Source: CADCVT01 sp036389485 (GTDB lineage Bacteria; Actinomycetota; Thermoleophilia; Solirubrobacterales; Solirubrobacteraceae). Taken from it: 64,000 bases of DNA. Shown here one piece after another: positions 18,499 to 28,786 of this stretch (position 1 is the stretch's first letter; each line of letters opens with the position of its first letter). The stretch spans positions 62,001 to 126,000 of the forward strand of contig DASVPR010000050.1 of NCBI GenBank assembly GCA_036389485.1. Direction: 5' to 3'. Position numbers and translations under genes: made by a program. Below the pieces are notes generated by a model, which saw nothing but the letters and a program-made list of their open reading frames with translations, was not told the DNA's origin and searched no databases.

Positions 18499-19946
18499 CG
18501 CGCCAGCCGCAGGACGTCGGCGGTGGTGGTCGTGCCGCGCTGCCTCAGGCGCGTCACGTACGCGGCGTCGGGGGCGAGCGCCGTCGTCCACAGCGTGGTC
18601 GTCGTTCCGCGCGGGCCCTCCTTCGCGGGGCGCGTCGGGTGGGCGTGGCGCCGGTGCGGGCCGTGCTTCGTCGAGTAGCCCTTGTCCGCCGTGATCGCGG
18701 GCGCGATCCGCAGCAGCGTGCGGGCGTTCAGGTGGACGCTCTGGCTCCACGGCGTGGTCTGGACGAAGAGCAGGTCGTCGCCGAGCAGCGACGGGTTCGT
18801 CAGCTGCGCGCGGCGGGCGCGGCGCAGCATCCGGCGCGCGCCGGTGGCGAGGTCGACGAGGAGGATCCGGCTGCTGCGGCGGTCGGCGACGTGGAAGACG
18901 AGACGGTCGCCGTCGAGCGCGGGGCGCCCGAGGGCGTCGGGCGCGCCGGTCGCGACCGTGCGCGGCGCGCCGGCGGGGAGCGCCTGCGCGACGAGACGGT
19001 CGCCGGGGTCGCGCCACACGACCTGCGACGCCGAGACCGCGACCTTGTTGGCGCCAGGCGCCGGGATGCGCGCGATCTCGGCGCCGGTCGCGCGGTCGGT
19101 CACGCGGATCTCGCCGGCGGCGATCGCCGCGGCGTACGGTCCTCCGATCGCGATCTGGTCGACCGCGAAGGTCTGGTCGCCGGACGGCGTGCGGACGACT
19201 CCGGGGCCGCCCGGGACCTTCCACGCGAGGTCGGCGCCGGCGCTCGTTGGGTCGGTCGCGGCGATCAGGAAGGGCGCCTGCGCGCTCGCGCTCTGCGCGC
19301 CGAGGGCGAGCGCGACGGCCGCGAGCGCCGCGGCGTCCGCGGCGCGGAAGCCGCGGAGGATGCCGGGGCGTTCGGCCATCAGCTCGGTCGCGCGCATCCC
19401 CGCGGGCCGGTCGGCCAGCGGCGCGAGCGCGATGACGGGCAGCGCGCGGCCGGCGCCGAACGCGAGCCCGAGCGCGAGGCCCGCGGGCACGTCGCCGACG
19501 GCGAGCGCGACGCCCGCGAGCGCCGGGACCGCGAAGGTCAGGACGAAGGTCGTGAAGCCGAGGCCGAGTAGGACCCCGTACGCCGCGGCGGCGACCGGCA
19601 GCGGGAGGACGCGGCGCCAGTGCTCGGGCACCTGGCGGCGCGCCTGCGGGACGATCCTCCGGCCGGTCGCCTCCGCGAGCGCCGCGGCGCCCGCCACCGC
19701 GGCGCCGATGAGGAGCGCGGCCTCGCCGCCGCCGGCCAGCGCGCCGAGCGCCGAGAGCGAGCCGAAGGTGACCACGCCGCCCGCGAGCGCGCCGGGGACG
19801 AACGCCGCGCAGGCGGCGAGCGTGGTCGCCCGGCCGCCGCTGTGGCCCGTGGGGCCGAGCGTCGAGACCATCGAGAACCCGCAGGGCGACCACGACCCGG
19901 TGAGCCCGGCGACGAACCCGGCGACGGCGAGGAGCGCGGTCAGCAC
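18495..19946 (-). CDS. MauF/CcdA-like membrane domain fused to a propeller-like domain
   Basis: A 483-residue protein. Residues 1 to ~245 form about six hydrophobic helices, beginning LTALLAVAGFVAGLTGSWSPCGFSMVSTLGP. The S-P-C-G-F motif resembles DsbD/CcdA and MauF, which pass thiol reducing power across the membrane. Residues ~250-483 are extracytoplasmic and beta-rich with repeated blades (GGPYAAAIAAGEIRVTDRATGAEIARI, LDGDRLVFHVADRRSSRILLVDLATGARRML), like TolB/PQQ-type propellers. I start at GTG 19946, 22 nt after the MauA-like stop. The fusion puts a redox-transport channel and a propeller, the fold of the MADH heavy chain, in one polypeptide. Domain boundaries are estimated by eye. Confidence 0.68.
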   Translation of the reverse strand: MLTALLAVAGFVAGLTGSWSPCGFSMVSTLGPTGHSGGRATTLAACAAFVPGALAGGVVTFGSLSALGALAGGGEAALLIGAAVAGAAALAEATGRRIVPQARRQVPEHWRRVLPLPVAAAAYGVLLGLGFTTFVLTFAVPALAGVALAVGDVPAGLALGLAFGAGRALPVIALAPLADRPAGMRATELMAERPGILRGFRAADAAALAAVALALGAQSASAQAPFLIAATDPTSAGADLAWKVPGGPGVVRTPSGDQTFAVDQIAIGGPYAAAIAAGEIRVTDRATGAEIARIPAPGANKVAVSASQVVWRDPGDRLVAQALPAGAPRTVATGAPDALGRPALDGDRLVFHVADRRSSRILLVDLATGARRMLRRARRAQLTNPSLLGDDLLFVQTTPWSQSVHLNARTLLRIAPAITADKGYSTKHGPHRRHAHPTRPAKEGPRGTTTTLWTTALAPDAAYVTRLRQRGTTTTADVLRLAR

Positions 19947-19968
19947 GCCGCCACCGGCCCCGCTCCGC

Positions 19969-20580
19969 TCAACACGGCACCTTCGTGTCGTAGTACATGA
20001 CGCAGAAGACGCGGCGGCCCTTGTAGCAGTAGCCGACCAGGGAGGCGTCGCCGTTGATGCGCCTCCGCGAGTACGAGCAGCAGTCGACGAGCTTGCGCAC
20101 CTGGCCGCCGCAGCAGCGGTACCACGCGCCGTCGACGCGGGTGCGGAAGCCGTAGCGCTCGGCGACCTGCGTGCAGATCGGGGTTCGCGGCGCGCGGGGG
20201 AGCGGGTTGCCGTCGGGGTCGCGCAGGCGCAGGCCGGCGTCGTCGATCGGGTAGCCCTCGGCGTCGACGATCCGGCCGGTGTTGTCGACCCGCTTGCCGT
20301 CCTTCGCGCGCAGCGGCAGGCCGCGGATGTCGATGCGCGGCAGGCCGGTCGGGTGCGGGCAGGAGTCGGTCGTGTAGATGTGGCCGCAGAAGTGGTAGGC
20401 CTCGGCCTCGCCGGGGGCGACGACCGCCTTGACGACCGAGCCGCCGGCGGCGCCGAGCAGGGCCGCGCCGACGCGGGCGAGCAGCCCGCGCCGCGACGTC
20501 GAGAGCGCGATGCCCTCCGTGACCGACGGGCCTCCGGCCGCGGCGGTCGTCGCCGAGCGACGCGGCTCCGCCTCAGACAC
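19969..20580 (-). CDS. Tat-exported Cys-rich protein, MauA (methylamine dehydrogenase light chain)-like
   Basis: A 203-residue protein with a twin-arginine signal (STSRRGLLARVGAALLGAAGG, about 28-48) and a mature part holding ten cysteines, including R-C-C-G-G, V-D-C-C-S and a C-terminal V-P-C. The Cys-rich pattern and Tat export match the light chain of methylamine dehydrogenase, whose six disulfides need MauD/MauE to form. Only one Trp (GAWYRCCGG) is present, whereas the TTQ cofactor is made from two, so a TTQ enzyme is unlikely. It lies between a MauE-MauD fusion and a MauF-like protein, overlapping the former by 8 nt. Family assignment is moderate. Confidence 0.6.
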   Translation of the reverse strand: MSEAEPRRSATTAAAGGPSVTEGIALSTSRRGLLARVGAALLGAAGGSVVKAVVAPGEAEAYHFCGHIYTTDSCPHPTGLPRIDIRGLPLRAKDGKRVDNTGRIVDAEGYPIDDAGLRLRDPDGNPLPRAPRTPICTQVAERYGFRTRVDGAWYRCCGGQVRKLVDCCSYSRRRINGDASLVGYCYKGRRVFCVMYYDTKVPC

Positions 20581-21502
20581 TCGCCGCCTCCGCGCGTCGC
20601 CGCTCCGCCGCGGCGAGCACGGACTCGAGCTGCGCGATCGAGTTGAACGTCCCCTTCGCGAGGACGCGGCCCGACGCGTCGAGCGCGAGGGCGTACGGGC
20701 TGCCGGGGACGTTGAGCCGCCGCCAGTGCTCGGCGTCCGCGACCTCGTCGAGCTCGAGCAGCGAGACGTGCGGGTGGCGCGCGAGCGCGTGGATCCCGGG
20801 CGCGAGCCGGCGGCACATCCCGCAGCCCTCGGAGGTGAAGACGGCGAGCGCGAGCGAGCGGTCGTCGAGCCGCGGGTCCAGGTGCGCGCCCAGCCCGCTG
20901 TCGGCGCCGAGCGCCGGCCCCTCGCCGTCGATCTCGAGGGCGCCCTGGGGGCCGACGGCGAGGCGCAGCATCCCGACCTCCCGCGCCAGCGCCAGCACCG
21001 CGACGCCGAGCGCCGCGACGCCCGCCATCGCGACGACGAGCCCCACCGCGAGCCACGCTTCGGCGGACGGATCGGTGCGCGGCACGAGCGGCAGCGCCGC
21101 GAACGCCGCGGCCAGCGCCACCGCGCGCGCCACCGCGAGCCGGGTCACCCGAGACCGCGCGCCGAAGCACCCGCACGGAGCGCCGCCCCGCCCGGCCCGA
21201 AGCGCCCGCACGAGGAGGACCGCGCCGGCAAGGAGGAACGCGGAGGCGGCGAACGCCGCGACGCCGAACCCGAGCGCGACCCCGCCCGCCAGCGCCACCT
21301 CGACCGCGACGACGCCGCCCAGCAGCGCGGAGCCGCGCGGCGGTCCCGAAGCGGCCTGCTTCGCACCGCCGCGCGAAGCGGCGCCGCGTCGGGCGAGGAG
21401 GTCGGTCAGCGCCGCGCGGGTCTCCGCCGGCCGGCGCAGCTTCGCGGCCGCGGCGCCCAGCAGGACGGCGGCCAGCGCGAGGCGGACGGCGAGGTGGAGC
21501 AC
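20573..21502 (-). CDS. MauE (DoxX-like) - MauD (thioredoxin) fusion
   Basis: A 309-residue protein. The N-terminal ~170 residues are a four-helix DoxX/MauE-type membrane domain with the family signature A-P-C-G-C-F-G-A. The C-terminal half is a thioredoxin-like domain with F-T-S-E-G-C-G-M-C-R-R-L-A-P-G, that is a CGMC redox motif, and a cis-Pro region (NVPGSPYALAL). MauE and MauD are separate genes in methylotrophs and help form the disulfides of the MADH light chain; here they are one chain. GTG 21502 is the only sensible start. It is the first gene of the operon and probably matures the Cys-rich product downstream. Confidence 0.78.
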   Translation of the reverse strand: MLHLAVRLALAAVLLGAAAAKLRRPAETRAALTDLLARRGAASRGGAKQAASGPPRGSALLGGVVAVEVALAGGVALGFGVAAFAASAFLLAGAVLLVRALRAGRGGAPCGCFGARSRVTRLAVARAVALAAAFAALPLVPRTDPSAEAWLAVGLVVAMAGVAALGVAVLALAREVGMLRLAVGPQGALEIDGEGPALGADSGLGAHLDPRLDDRSLALAVFTSEGCGMCRRLAPGIHALARHPHVSLLELDEVADAEHWRRLNVPGSPYALALDASGRVLAKGTFNSIAQLESVLAAAERRRAEAASV

Positions 21503-21531
21503 CCGGCCGAAAGTAGCGGATGCGCCGCCGC

Positions 21532-24500
21532 CTACCGCGCGCAGCGCCGGTACGTGCGGCGCATGACGTACGTCCGGCCGTCGCCGGCGCGGAGCCTGAC
21601 CGTCATGACGCTGCGGCGGGCGCTCAGCCTGACGCGGAACGCGGCGCGAACCGCGCGGCCCCGGACCCTGCGCACGACGCGGCCGTTCACGCGCACCGTC
21701 GCGCGGCGGATCCGCAGGCCCGCGCGCGGTGCGCGGAGGCGGACGCGGAGGGAGCGCGAGGCGCGGCAGCGGCGCGAGCGAGTGGTGCGGCGCGAGCCGG
21801 CGGTGCGGCGGCCGGCGGTGGTGCGCCGCGTCTGCGCGCCCCGGCGCGAGGCGGCGCTCGCCACGACGGCCGGCAGGCCGAGGTCGGCCGACGTCCCGGT
21901 CTCGCCGGCGCCGACGCCTCCGGGGCCGTCGCGGCCGGCGTCGCCGCGGGCCGACCGGGCGCCGGTGGTCCGCGGCGTGGTGCCGACGATCTCGCGCGGC
22001 GCGCACTTGATCGCGACAGCGCCGGCGCCGACCGGCGCCGACATCTCGCCGTTGAAGTCGCTCCACGGATCGAGGACGCCGCCGGGGCAGACGTACGCGG
22101 TCTCGTCGGCCGCGAGCGTCGCGTCGGTGATCCAGCGGTCGCCGCTCTTCCGCGCCGCGACGAGGCGGACCGTCTTCGCGCCGGCCATCGTGACCGTCGC
22201 GCGGGCGGCGTCGCCGGTGTCCGCCCACGGCCGGAAGGAGCACTCGATGCAGTACAGCTCGAACCGCGACGCGTCGCCCGGCGCATTCGGGTCGCGCGAG
22301 TAGCGCCGCCACTCGTGGATGAAGTCGGCGTGCGCGCCGCGGGTCTTCTCGTAGGAGTCCGGATAGTCGATCGGCCCGAGCTCGAGCGGCACGGCGATCG
22401 GGGCGCGCGGGCTCTCGCTCTGATCGAAGTGCGTGACGTTGCGCCGCCGCGGGCCGACGCGGAACGAGACCCGCCGGTCGGGTTCGAGCCGCACGTCCTC
22501 GACCGTGATGCCCGCCCACGTGCCGACGCGGAACTGCCGCGACGCCACGGTGTACGGCACCGTCTTGCCGCCCGAGCGCCGGTGCCCGTCGACCACGAAG
22601 CGGTACGTCCCCGCGGGCGTCGCCCGGTCGGACCCCGGCATGTCGAACCGCGAGACGAACGGCTCGAAGTGCGCGGTCCAGTGCCACTCCATCCCGCCCT
22701 GGCGGTAGGCCAGCGCCGCGCCCGGATCCTCGGACCCGTCGGGCCACCGGATGGTCGTCACGACCTCGCCGCTCATGTCGCCGGCCGCGACCCACTTGCC
22801 GTCGACCAGCCGCTCGACGCGGGCGTCCGGGTTGTCGGTGTAGTTCGACCCGCCGAGCCACTCGAACGACGCCAGGTCGAAGCGCTGCACGTCGACGGGC
22901 TCGCGGACGGCGGACGGCGAACCGCCGTCGTCCGGCAGCGTCGCCTCGTACGCGGTGACGACGGCGTTGGCGGTCTCGCCGATCGCGGCGGCGCGGACGT
23001 CGTTCTGGGCGACGTCGGCGACGGTCTTCGCCAGGAACGCCGGCGAGTCCGCGTCGGCGTCCGCGATCCCGTCGGGCGACGACGCGCCGCGGACGGTCTC
23101 GTCGAGCCCGAGCGACGGGTTCTTCATGAACCGCCCGAGCTTCACCAGCCGCGTCGCGATGTAGTCGGACGAGTGCGGGCCCCAGCCGGTCAGCGCCTTG
23201 CGGTAGTGGTCGCCGCGCTGGAACTCGCGGTAGGACGCGATGTAGCCGTTGTAGTCGTTGGCCATCGAGATCGGGACCGTCATCCGGTAGCCGAGCGCGG
23301 CGGAGTGCGTGTTGTCGTCGTGGGTGAAGTTGCCCTTGATGTCCTCGATGGCCGTCGGCTCGGACTCCGCGTACTGCGCGAACTCCGGCGAGTTCCACCC
23401 GTGCGCGTCGTTGCGCACCTGCGCGCGCATCCGCCGGAAGAGCTGGTCGGGGACCGTCAGCCGCTGGCGCCAGCAGTCGAACGTCGGCTCGGGGCCGGGG
23501 CGCGGCGGGCACTCGGCCTGCGGGTGCGGGCAGTTCCACGTGCCGTCCCCGTTCTGCGTGCAGTGCTCGCTCCAGTCGTAGCCGAGGAACTCGTTGCCCG
23601 CCACCCGGTCGGTGCGCGACTTGATGTTGTACGACTGGTCGGCCCACTGCTCGCACGAGCAGACGGTGAACAGGATGTCGCCGATCCGGAACGCCTGGAG
23701 ATGGAGGTCGACGTTCTCCTCCAGCCCCGTGAACGACGGCGCCCCGTAGTTGTCGGGCACCGGGATGCCCGCGGCCTTCAGCTGCTCCTGCGTGATCCCC
23801 GCCGACTGCGGCGGGAGCGGGTACTCCAGGCCGGCCTCGTCGAACGCCCTCGACGGGCCCGCGCAGTCGGGCAGGCCGACGATCGGCAGCTGCGGGTCGG
23901 TCGCGTTGTTGAAGTTCTTGTTGGTCCGGCAGCTCGAGACGGCCGGGTACGGGTGCGTGAGCGGCCCGGGGAACCAGCGGTCCTCGAAGTCGACCTTGCC
24001 GTCGCCGAAGGGCGCGACGTAGCGGTCCGCGTAGCGGGCGTCCGGCGTCCCGGCGGCGATGTCGCGCGTCGTCTCGATGACGGTCTCCGCCATCAGCTTC
24101 GCGGCGAACTCGCCCTGCGAGTACTCGCGGTGCGTGAACTCCAGGCGCTCGCGGAAGTCGTGGTAGGAGGAGCGCTCGGGCTCCGCCGTGCCGACCGAGT
24201 TCTGCGTGTAGATCATCGTCGCGCCGGTGCCGCGGTCGACCATCCGCTCCATCGGCCCGACCCAGTCGGCGGAGATGAGGTCGTTGCCGTCGAGCCCCTC
24301 GCCGTGCAGCGAGTAGTTGACGAGGACGGCGAGCGGCTTGCCGGTGGCGAGCTCGTCGAAGCGGACGACGGTGAGGTCGTGGTCCGAGTAGGAGTTCGGG
24401 TAGCCCGCGGGCGTCCCGTCGTCGGCCAGCGCCGGCCCCATCGAGTTGCGGTGCGTCTTGTCGAAGTACGTCGCCGAGGCGCCCACGCGCACGGGCTTGA

Positions 24501-25017
24501 GGTTCGCCGCCGCCTTCTTCACCGCGGCGGCGATCGCCTTCGCGTAGTAGTCGTAGGCGCGGATGTCGAGCACGTCCTGGAACGCCCAGGCGCCCCATGC
24601 CGTCGACGTGTAGTACGGCGAGGAGTGGTCGTGGGTGACGGCCATGACGAGGTTCGTCCGGTCGATCCCGGTGCCGGCGAGCAGCTGCGCGGCACGCCGG
24701 AAGAGCAGGTCCTGCGGGATGTACGCGTCGGTCTTCACCAGCGCGAACCGCTCGCCGCCGGCCTCCTCGACGACGACCGCGCGCATCGAGAGCCGGGACT
24801 GCACGCCGTAGCTCGGGGCGTTCTTGATCTGGTGGACGTGCGGGTCGATGTGGAACGTGTCCTGCCGGCCGCTCGCGTACTGGCCCGCGGACGCGCCGAC
24901 GTGCCACGACGCGTCGACGACGCCGACGCCCGCTCGCAGCTGGCCCGCATGGGCCGTCGCCCCGGACATCCATGTCAACGCTGCGCACAGCAGCGCGGCG
25001 AGAGCCCCCTTCCGCAT
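21532..25017 (-). CDS. Secreted neutral/alkaline ceramidase-like protein
   Basis: A 1161-residue exported protein with a signal peptide (MRKGALAALLCAALTWMSGATAHA). The N-terminal ~650 residues resemble the neutral (non-lysosomal) ceramidase domain: LRAGVGVVDASWHVG at the start, ALVKTDAYIPQDLL, and the metal-site-like VMAVTHDHSSPYYTS. Such enzymes cleave the amide of ceramides and related N-acyl lipids outside the cell. A second beta-rich part follows (about 700-960), then a very basic Thr/Arg/Gly tail (about 1000-1161), much longer than in bacterial homologues. Substrate is uncertain since the organism may not make sphingolipids. The Mau-like operon starts 30 bp downstream. Confidence 0.72.
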   Translation of the reverse strand: MRKGALAALLCAALTWMSGATAHAGQLRAGVGVVDASWHVGASAGQYASGRQDTFHIDPHVHQIKNAPSYGVQSRLSMRAVVVEEAGGERFALVKTDAYIPQDLLFRRAAQLLAGTGIDRTNLVMAVTHDHSSPYYTSTAWGAWAFQDVLDIRAYDYYAKAIAAAVKKAAANLKPVRVGASATYFDKTHRNSMGPALADDGTPAGYPNSYSDHDLTVVRFDELATGKPLAVLVNYSLHGEGLDGNDLISADWVGPMERMVDRGTGATMIYTQNSVGTAEPERSSYHDFRERLEFTHREYSQGEFAAKLMAETVIETTRDIAAGTPDARYADRYVAPFGDGKVDFEDRWFPGPLTHPYPAVSSCRTNKNFNNATDPQLPIVGLPDCAGPSRAFDEAGLEYPLPPQSAGITQEQLKAAGIPVPDNYGAPSFTGLEENVDLHLQAFRIGDILFTVCSCEQWADQSYNIKSRTDRVAGNEFLGYDWSEHCTQNGDGTWNCPHPQAECPPRPGPEPTFDCWRQRLTVPDQLFRRMRAQVRNDAHGWNSPEFAQYAESEPTAIEDIKGNFTHDDNTHSAALGYRMTVPISMANDYNGYIASYREFQRGDHYRKALTGWGPHSSDYIATRLVKLGRFMKNPSLGLDETVRGASSPDGIADADADSPAFLAKTVADVAQNDVRAAAIGETANAVVTAYEATLPDDGGSPSAVREPVDVQRFDLASFEWLGGSNYTDNPDARVERLVDGKWVAAGDMSGEVVTTIRWPDGSEDPGAALAYRQGGMEWHWTAHFEPFVSRFDMPGSDRATPAGTYRFVVDGHRRSGGKTVPYTVASRQFRVGTWAGITVEDVRLEPDRRVSFRVGPRRRNVTHFDQSESPRAPIAVPLELGPIDYPDSYEKTRGAHADFIHEWRRYSRDPNAPGDASRFELYCIECSFRPWADTGDAARATVTMAGAKTVRLVAARKSGDRWITDATLAADETAYVCPGGVLDPWSDFNGEMSAPVGAGAVAIKCAPREIVGTTPRTTGARSARGDAGRDGPGGVGAGETGTSADLGLPAVVASAASRRGAQTRRTTAGRRTAGSRRTTRSRRCRASRSLRVRLRAPRAGLRIRRATVRVNGRVVRRVRGRAVRAAFRVRLSARRSVMTVRLRAGDGRTYVMRRTYRRCAR

Positions 25018-25076
25018 CGCAGGGCGAGCTTAGCGCGAAAGAACGGGCCCGTTCATCAATTCCCCGAGGAGCCTGC

Positions 25077-26639
25077 TCACGGGACCGCGGGCCGCAGCAC
25101 CGGCAGGCCCGGATCGCCCACGTCGTAGACGAACAGGCCCATGTTCATGGGGTTGCCCGTGAAGTTCGCGCTGTTCGTGAAGATCGCGCGCGTCCCGACG
25201 AACGCGACGTCGGCCACGGTGTCGTACGCGACGTCGAGGCTGAGGCGATGCGCCGGCGCCTGACGCCGCGCGATCACGCGGCCGCCCGGCGACAGCACGA
25301 CGAAGCCGGTGCGCCCGCCGTCGCCCGCCTCGGCGACGTACACGTTGCCCGCCTGCGAGAGCGCGAGGCTGTCCGGTCCCTCGTTCGTCCCGCCCCGCCA
25401 GAAGAGCTGCAGCGAGCCGGGCCGCCCGTCGGCCTGGATCGGCAGCTTGTAGACCGCGCCCAGCAGCCCGTCGGCCGCGCCCGGCGGCTGTGAGTTGGAG
25501 TGCACGAACATCAGCGTCCGCTGGTCGGCCATGAGCCGGATCCCGTTGGGGCCGATGTAGCTCGCCAGCGCGGGGTTCGTGTACCAGACGCTCGCGCTCC
25601 CGCCGCCGGGCGGGACCTTCCAGATCAGTCCCTGCGCGGTGTCGGTGACGTAGAGCGACCCGTCGGCCCCGAACGCCGCCCCGTTCGGCAGCGGCGGACG
25701 GTCGCCGAACTGCATGTCCTCCGAGGAGCAGTTGCCGGCGGGCCCGCCCTGCGAGCACGGGATCCTGTTTGGCAGCGTCGCGTACGTCGACTGCGCGCCG
25801 GTGACCGGGTCGATCCTCAGCACGCGCGCCGGGTTGACGTCGGTGACGTACAGGCGTCCCGCGGCGTCGAGCGCGATGCCGGTCAGGCCGTGGCCCTTGT
25901 CGAGGGTCTGCCCGGTGATCGTGTAGGTGCGCTTGAGCTGCGCGGTCGTGGCGTCGAGCGCCCAGATCCGCGAGGGGTTGAGGTTGGGCGGCGGGCGGTC
26001 GGCCAGGACCGACAGCGCGGTCGTGAAGCTGCCCGTGTAGACCGTGGCGCCGTCGGCGCTCGTCGCGATCGGATCCGGATGCTCGAGCGCGCCGAAGCTC
26101 GAGAAGAACCGCGGGTTGTCCTTCGCCACGGCGACCCGGAACGTCCCGGTGACGTCGACGTCGGAGCTGCCGCCGCCCAGCGAGCAGCGGCTGCCGTCGA
26201 AGTGGTACGTGAGCTGGCTGGTGATGTCGGGGTTGCCGCCGACGGTGAAGCCGCCGATGCTCTCCGACGTGCCGGTCCCGTCGCTCGTGTGCAGCGTCCG
26301 CGTGTCGCGCAGCCCGTACTGGTTGGTGAAGACGATCGTGCCGTCGTAGGCGAACGACGACCCCTCCGCCGGCCAGCACTCCTTGAGCGTCTGGTTGCCG
26401 GCGCCGGTGATCGTCATCCGCAGCGGCTCCTCGAGGTAGGGCCCGGTGCACGTCGCGTTCCCGCTGATCGTGGTCGGCTCGACCTTGTCGTCCTCCTTGA
26501 AGAGCGGCCACTCGCCCCCGCCGAGGTCGAGCGTCGTGTCGATGGTGCAGACCGTGTCCGAGGCGTCGGCGTGCGCTGCCGCCGGCAGGACCGTCGCCAT
26601 CACGAGCGCGGCCAGCGCCGCGACCAGCAGTCGGAACAT
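25077..26639 (-). CDS. Secreted beta-propeller (SMP-30/NHL-like) protein
   Basis: A 520-residue exported protein. A signal peptide (MFRLLVAALAALVMATVLPAAAHA) is followed by a Cys-containing N-terminal domain (about 30-160) and a six-bladed-propeller-like region with repeats such as GHGLTGIALDAAGRLYVTDVNPARVLRIDPVTG, PNGAAFGADGSLYVTDTAQGLIWKV and GPDSLALSQAGNVYVAEAGDGGRTGFVVL. These resemble SMP-30/gluconolactonase and NHL proteins, but lactonase metal residues are not obvious. GGGGGAG just upstream supports ATG 26639 over an in-frame start 12 nt earlier. Same orientation as the ceramidase-like gene, 59 bp apart. Function unknown. Confidence 0.75.
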   Translation of the reverse strand: MFRLLVAALAALVMATVLPAAAHADASDTVCTIDTTLDLGGGEWPLFKEDDKVEPTTISGNATCTGPYLEEPLRMTITGAGNQTLKECWPAEGSSFAYDGTIVFTNQYGLRDTRTLHTSDGTGTSESIGGFTVGGNPDITSQLTYHFDGSRCSLGGGSSDVDVTGTFRVAVAKDNPRFFSSFGALEHPDPIATSADGATVYTGSFTTALSVLADRPPPNLNPSRIWALDATTAQLKRTYTITGQTLDKGHGLTGIALDAAGRLYVTDVNPARVLRIDPVTGAQSTYATLPNRIPCSQGGPAGNCSSEDMQFGDRPPLPNGAAFGADGSLYVTDTAQGLIWKVPPGGGSASVWYTNPALASYIGPNGIRLMADQRTLMFVHSNSQPPGAADGLLGAVYKLPIQADGRPGSLQLFWRGGTNEGPDSLALSQAGNVYVAEAGDGGRTGFVVLSPGGRVIARRQAPAHRLSLDVAYDTVADVAFVGTRAIFTNSANFTGNPMNMGLFVYDVGDPGLPVLRPAVP

Positions 26640-26714
26640 GACTCCCCCCAAAGGACCGCTCGACTGCTCGAACGCCGAACGATCCGGAAACTTGCGCCGC
26701 GCAGGCGCCGTTCG

Positions 26715-28370
<1,656 letters not shown>

Positions 28371-28382
28371 GGCAGCCAGAGC

Positions 28383-28760
28383 CTACGACGCCTGCGGTTC
28401 CTCCTCCTGCGCGCCACGGACGGCGATGCGGCTCATGACGACGCCGAGCGCGATCGCGAGCGGGAGCCAGATGATCGCGGCGACGTTCCCCTCGCGCAGG
28501 AAGCCGAGGATGAAGAGGTAGATGCAGACGAAGACGCCGACGGAGCACGCTGCGCGCAGCGCGCCGACGATCGCCTTCTCGCCGCTGTCGGCACGGACGC
28601 CGAAGACGCTGCTCGCGCCGGCGAGGACGACGGCGAGCGCGCCGGCGATGCCGACGATGAGCGTGGGGGTGTCCTGCAGCTGGGTCGTCGACACCACGAT
28701 GCCGCAGATGAAGCCCAGCGCGGCCGCCGGGAGCAGGGGGATGATGGCTCTGTCGGGCAT
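28383..28760 (-). CDS. Small four-TM membrane protein
   Basis: A 125-residue, largely hydrophobic protein with four likely transmembrane helices (AIIPLLPAAALGFICGIVV, TLIVGIAGALAVVLAGASSVFGV, ACSVGVFVCIYLFILGF, AAIIWLPLAIALGVVMSRIAV) and a short acidic cytosolic tail. No family recognised. It precedes ettA by 12 nt on the same strand, so they may be one transcript, and it starts 26 bp from the divergent J-domain gene. Confidence 0.7.
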   Translation of the reverse strand: MPDRAIIPLLPAAALGFICGIVVSTTQLQDTPTLIVGIAGALAVVLAGASSVFGVRADSGEKAIVGALRAACSVGVFVCIYLFILGFLREGNVAAIIWLPLAIALGVVMSRIAVRGAQEEEPQAS

Positions 28761-28786
28761 GTCTTCAGAGATACCCTGAGAAGTTC

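Noticed and set aside
21520..25128. 1202-codon plus-strand open frame opposite the ceramidase-like gene
   Set aside because: Val/Arg/Asp-rich composition with no domain; antisense shadow of 21532-25017.
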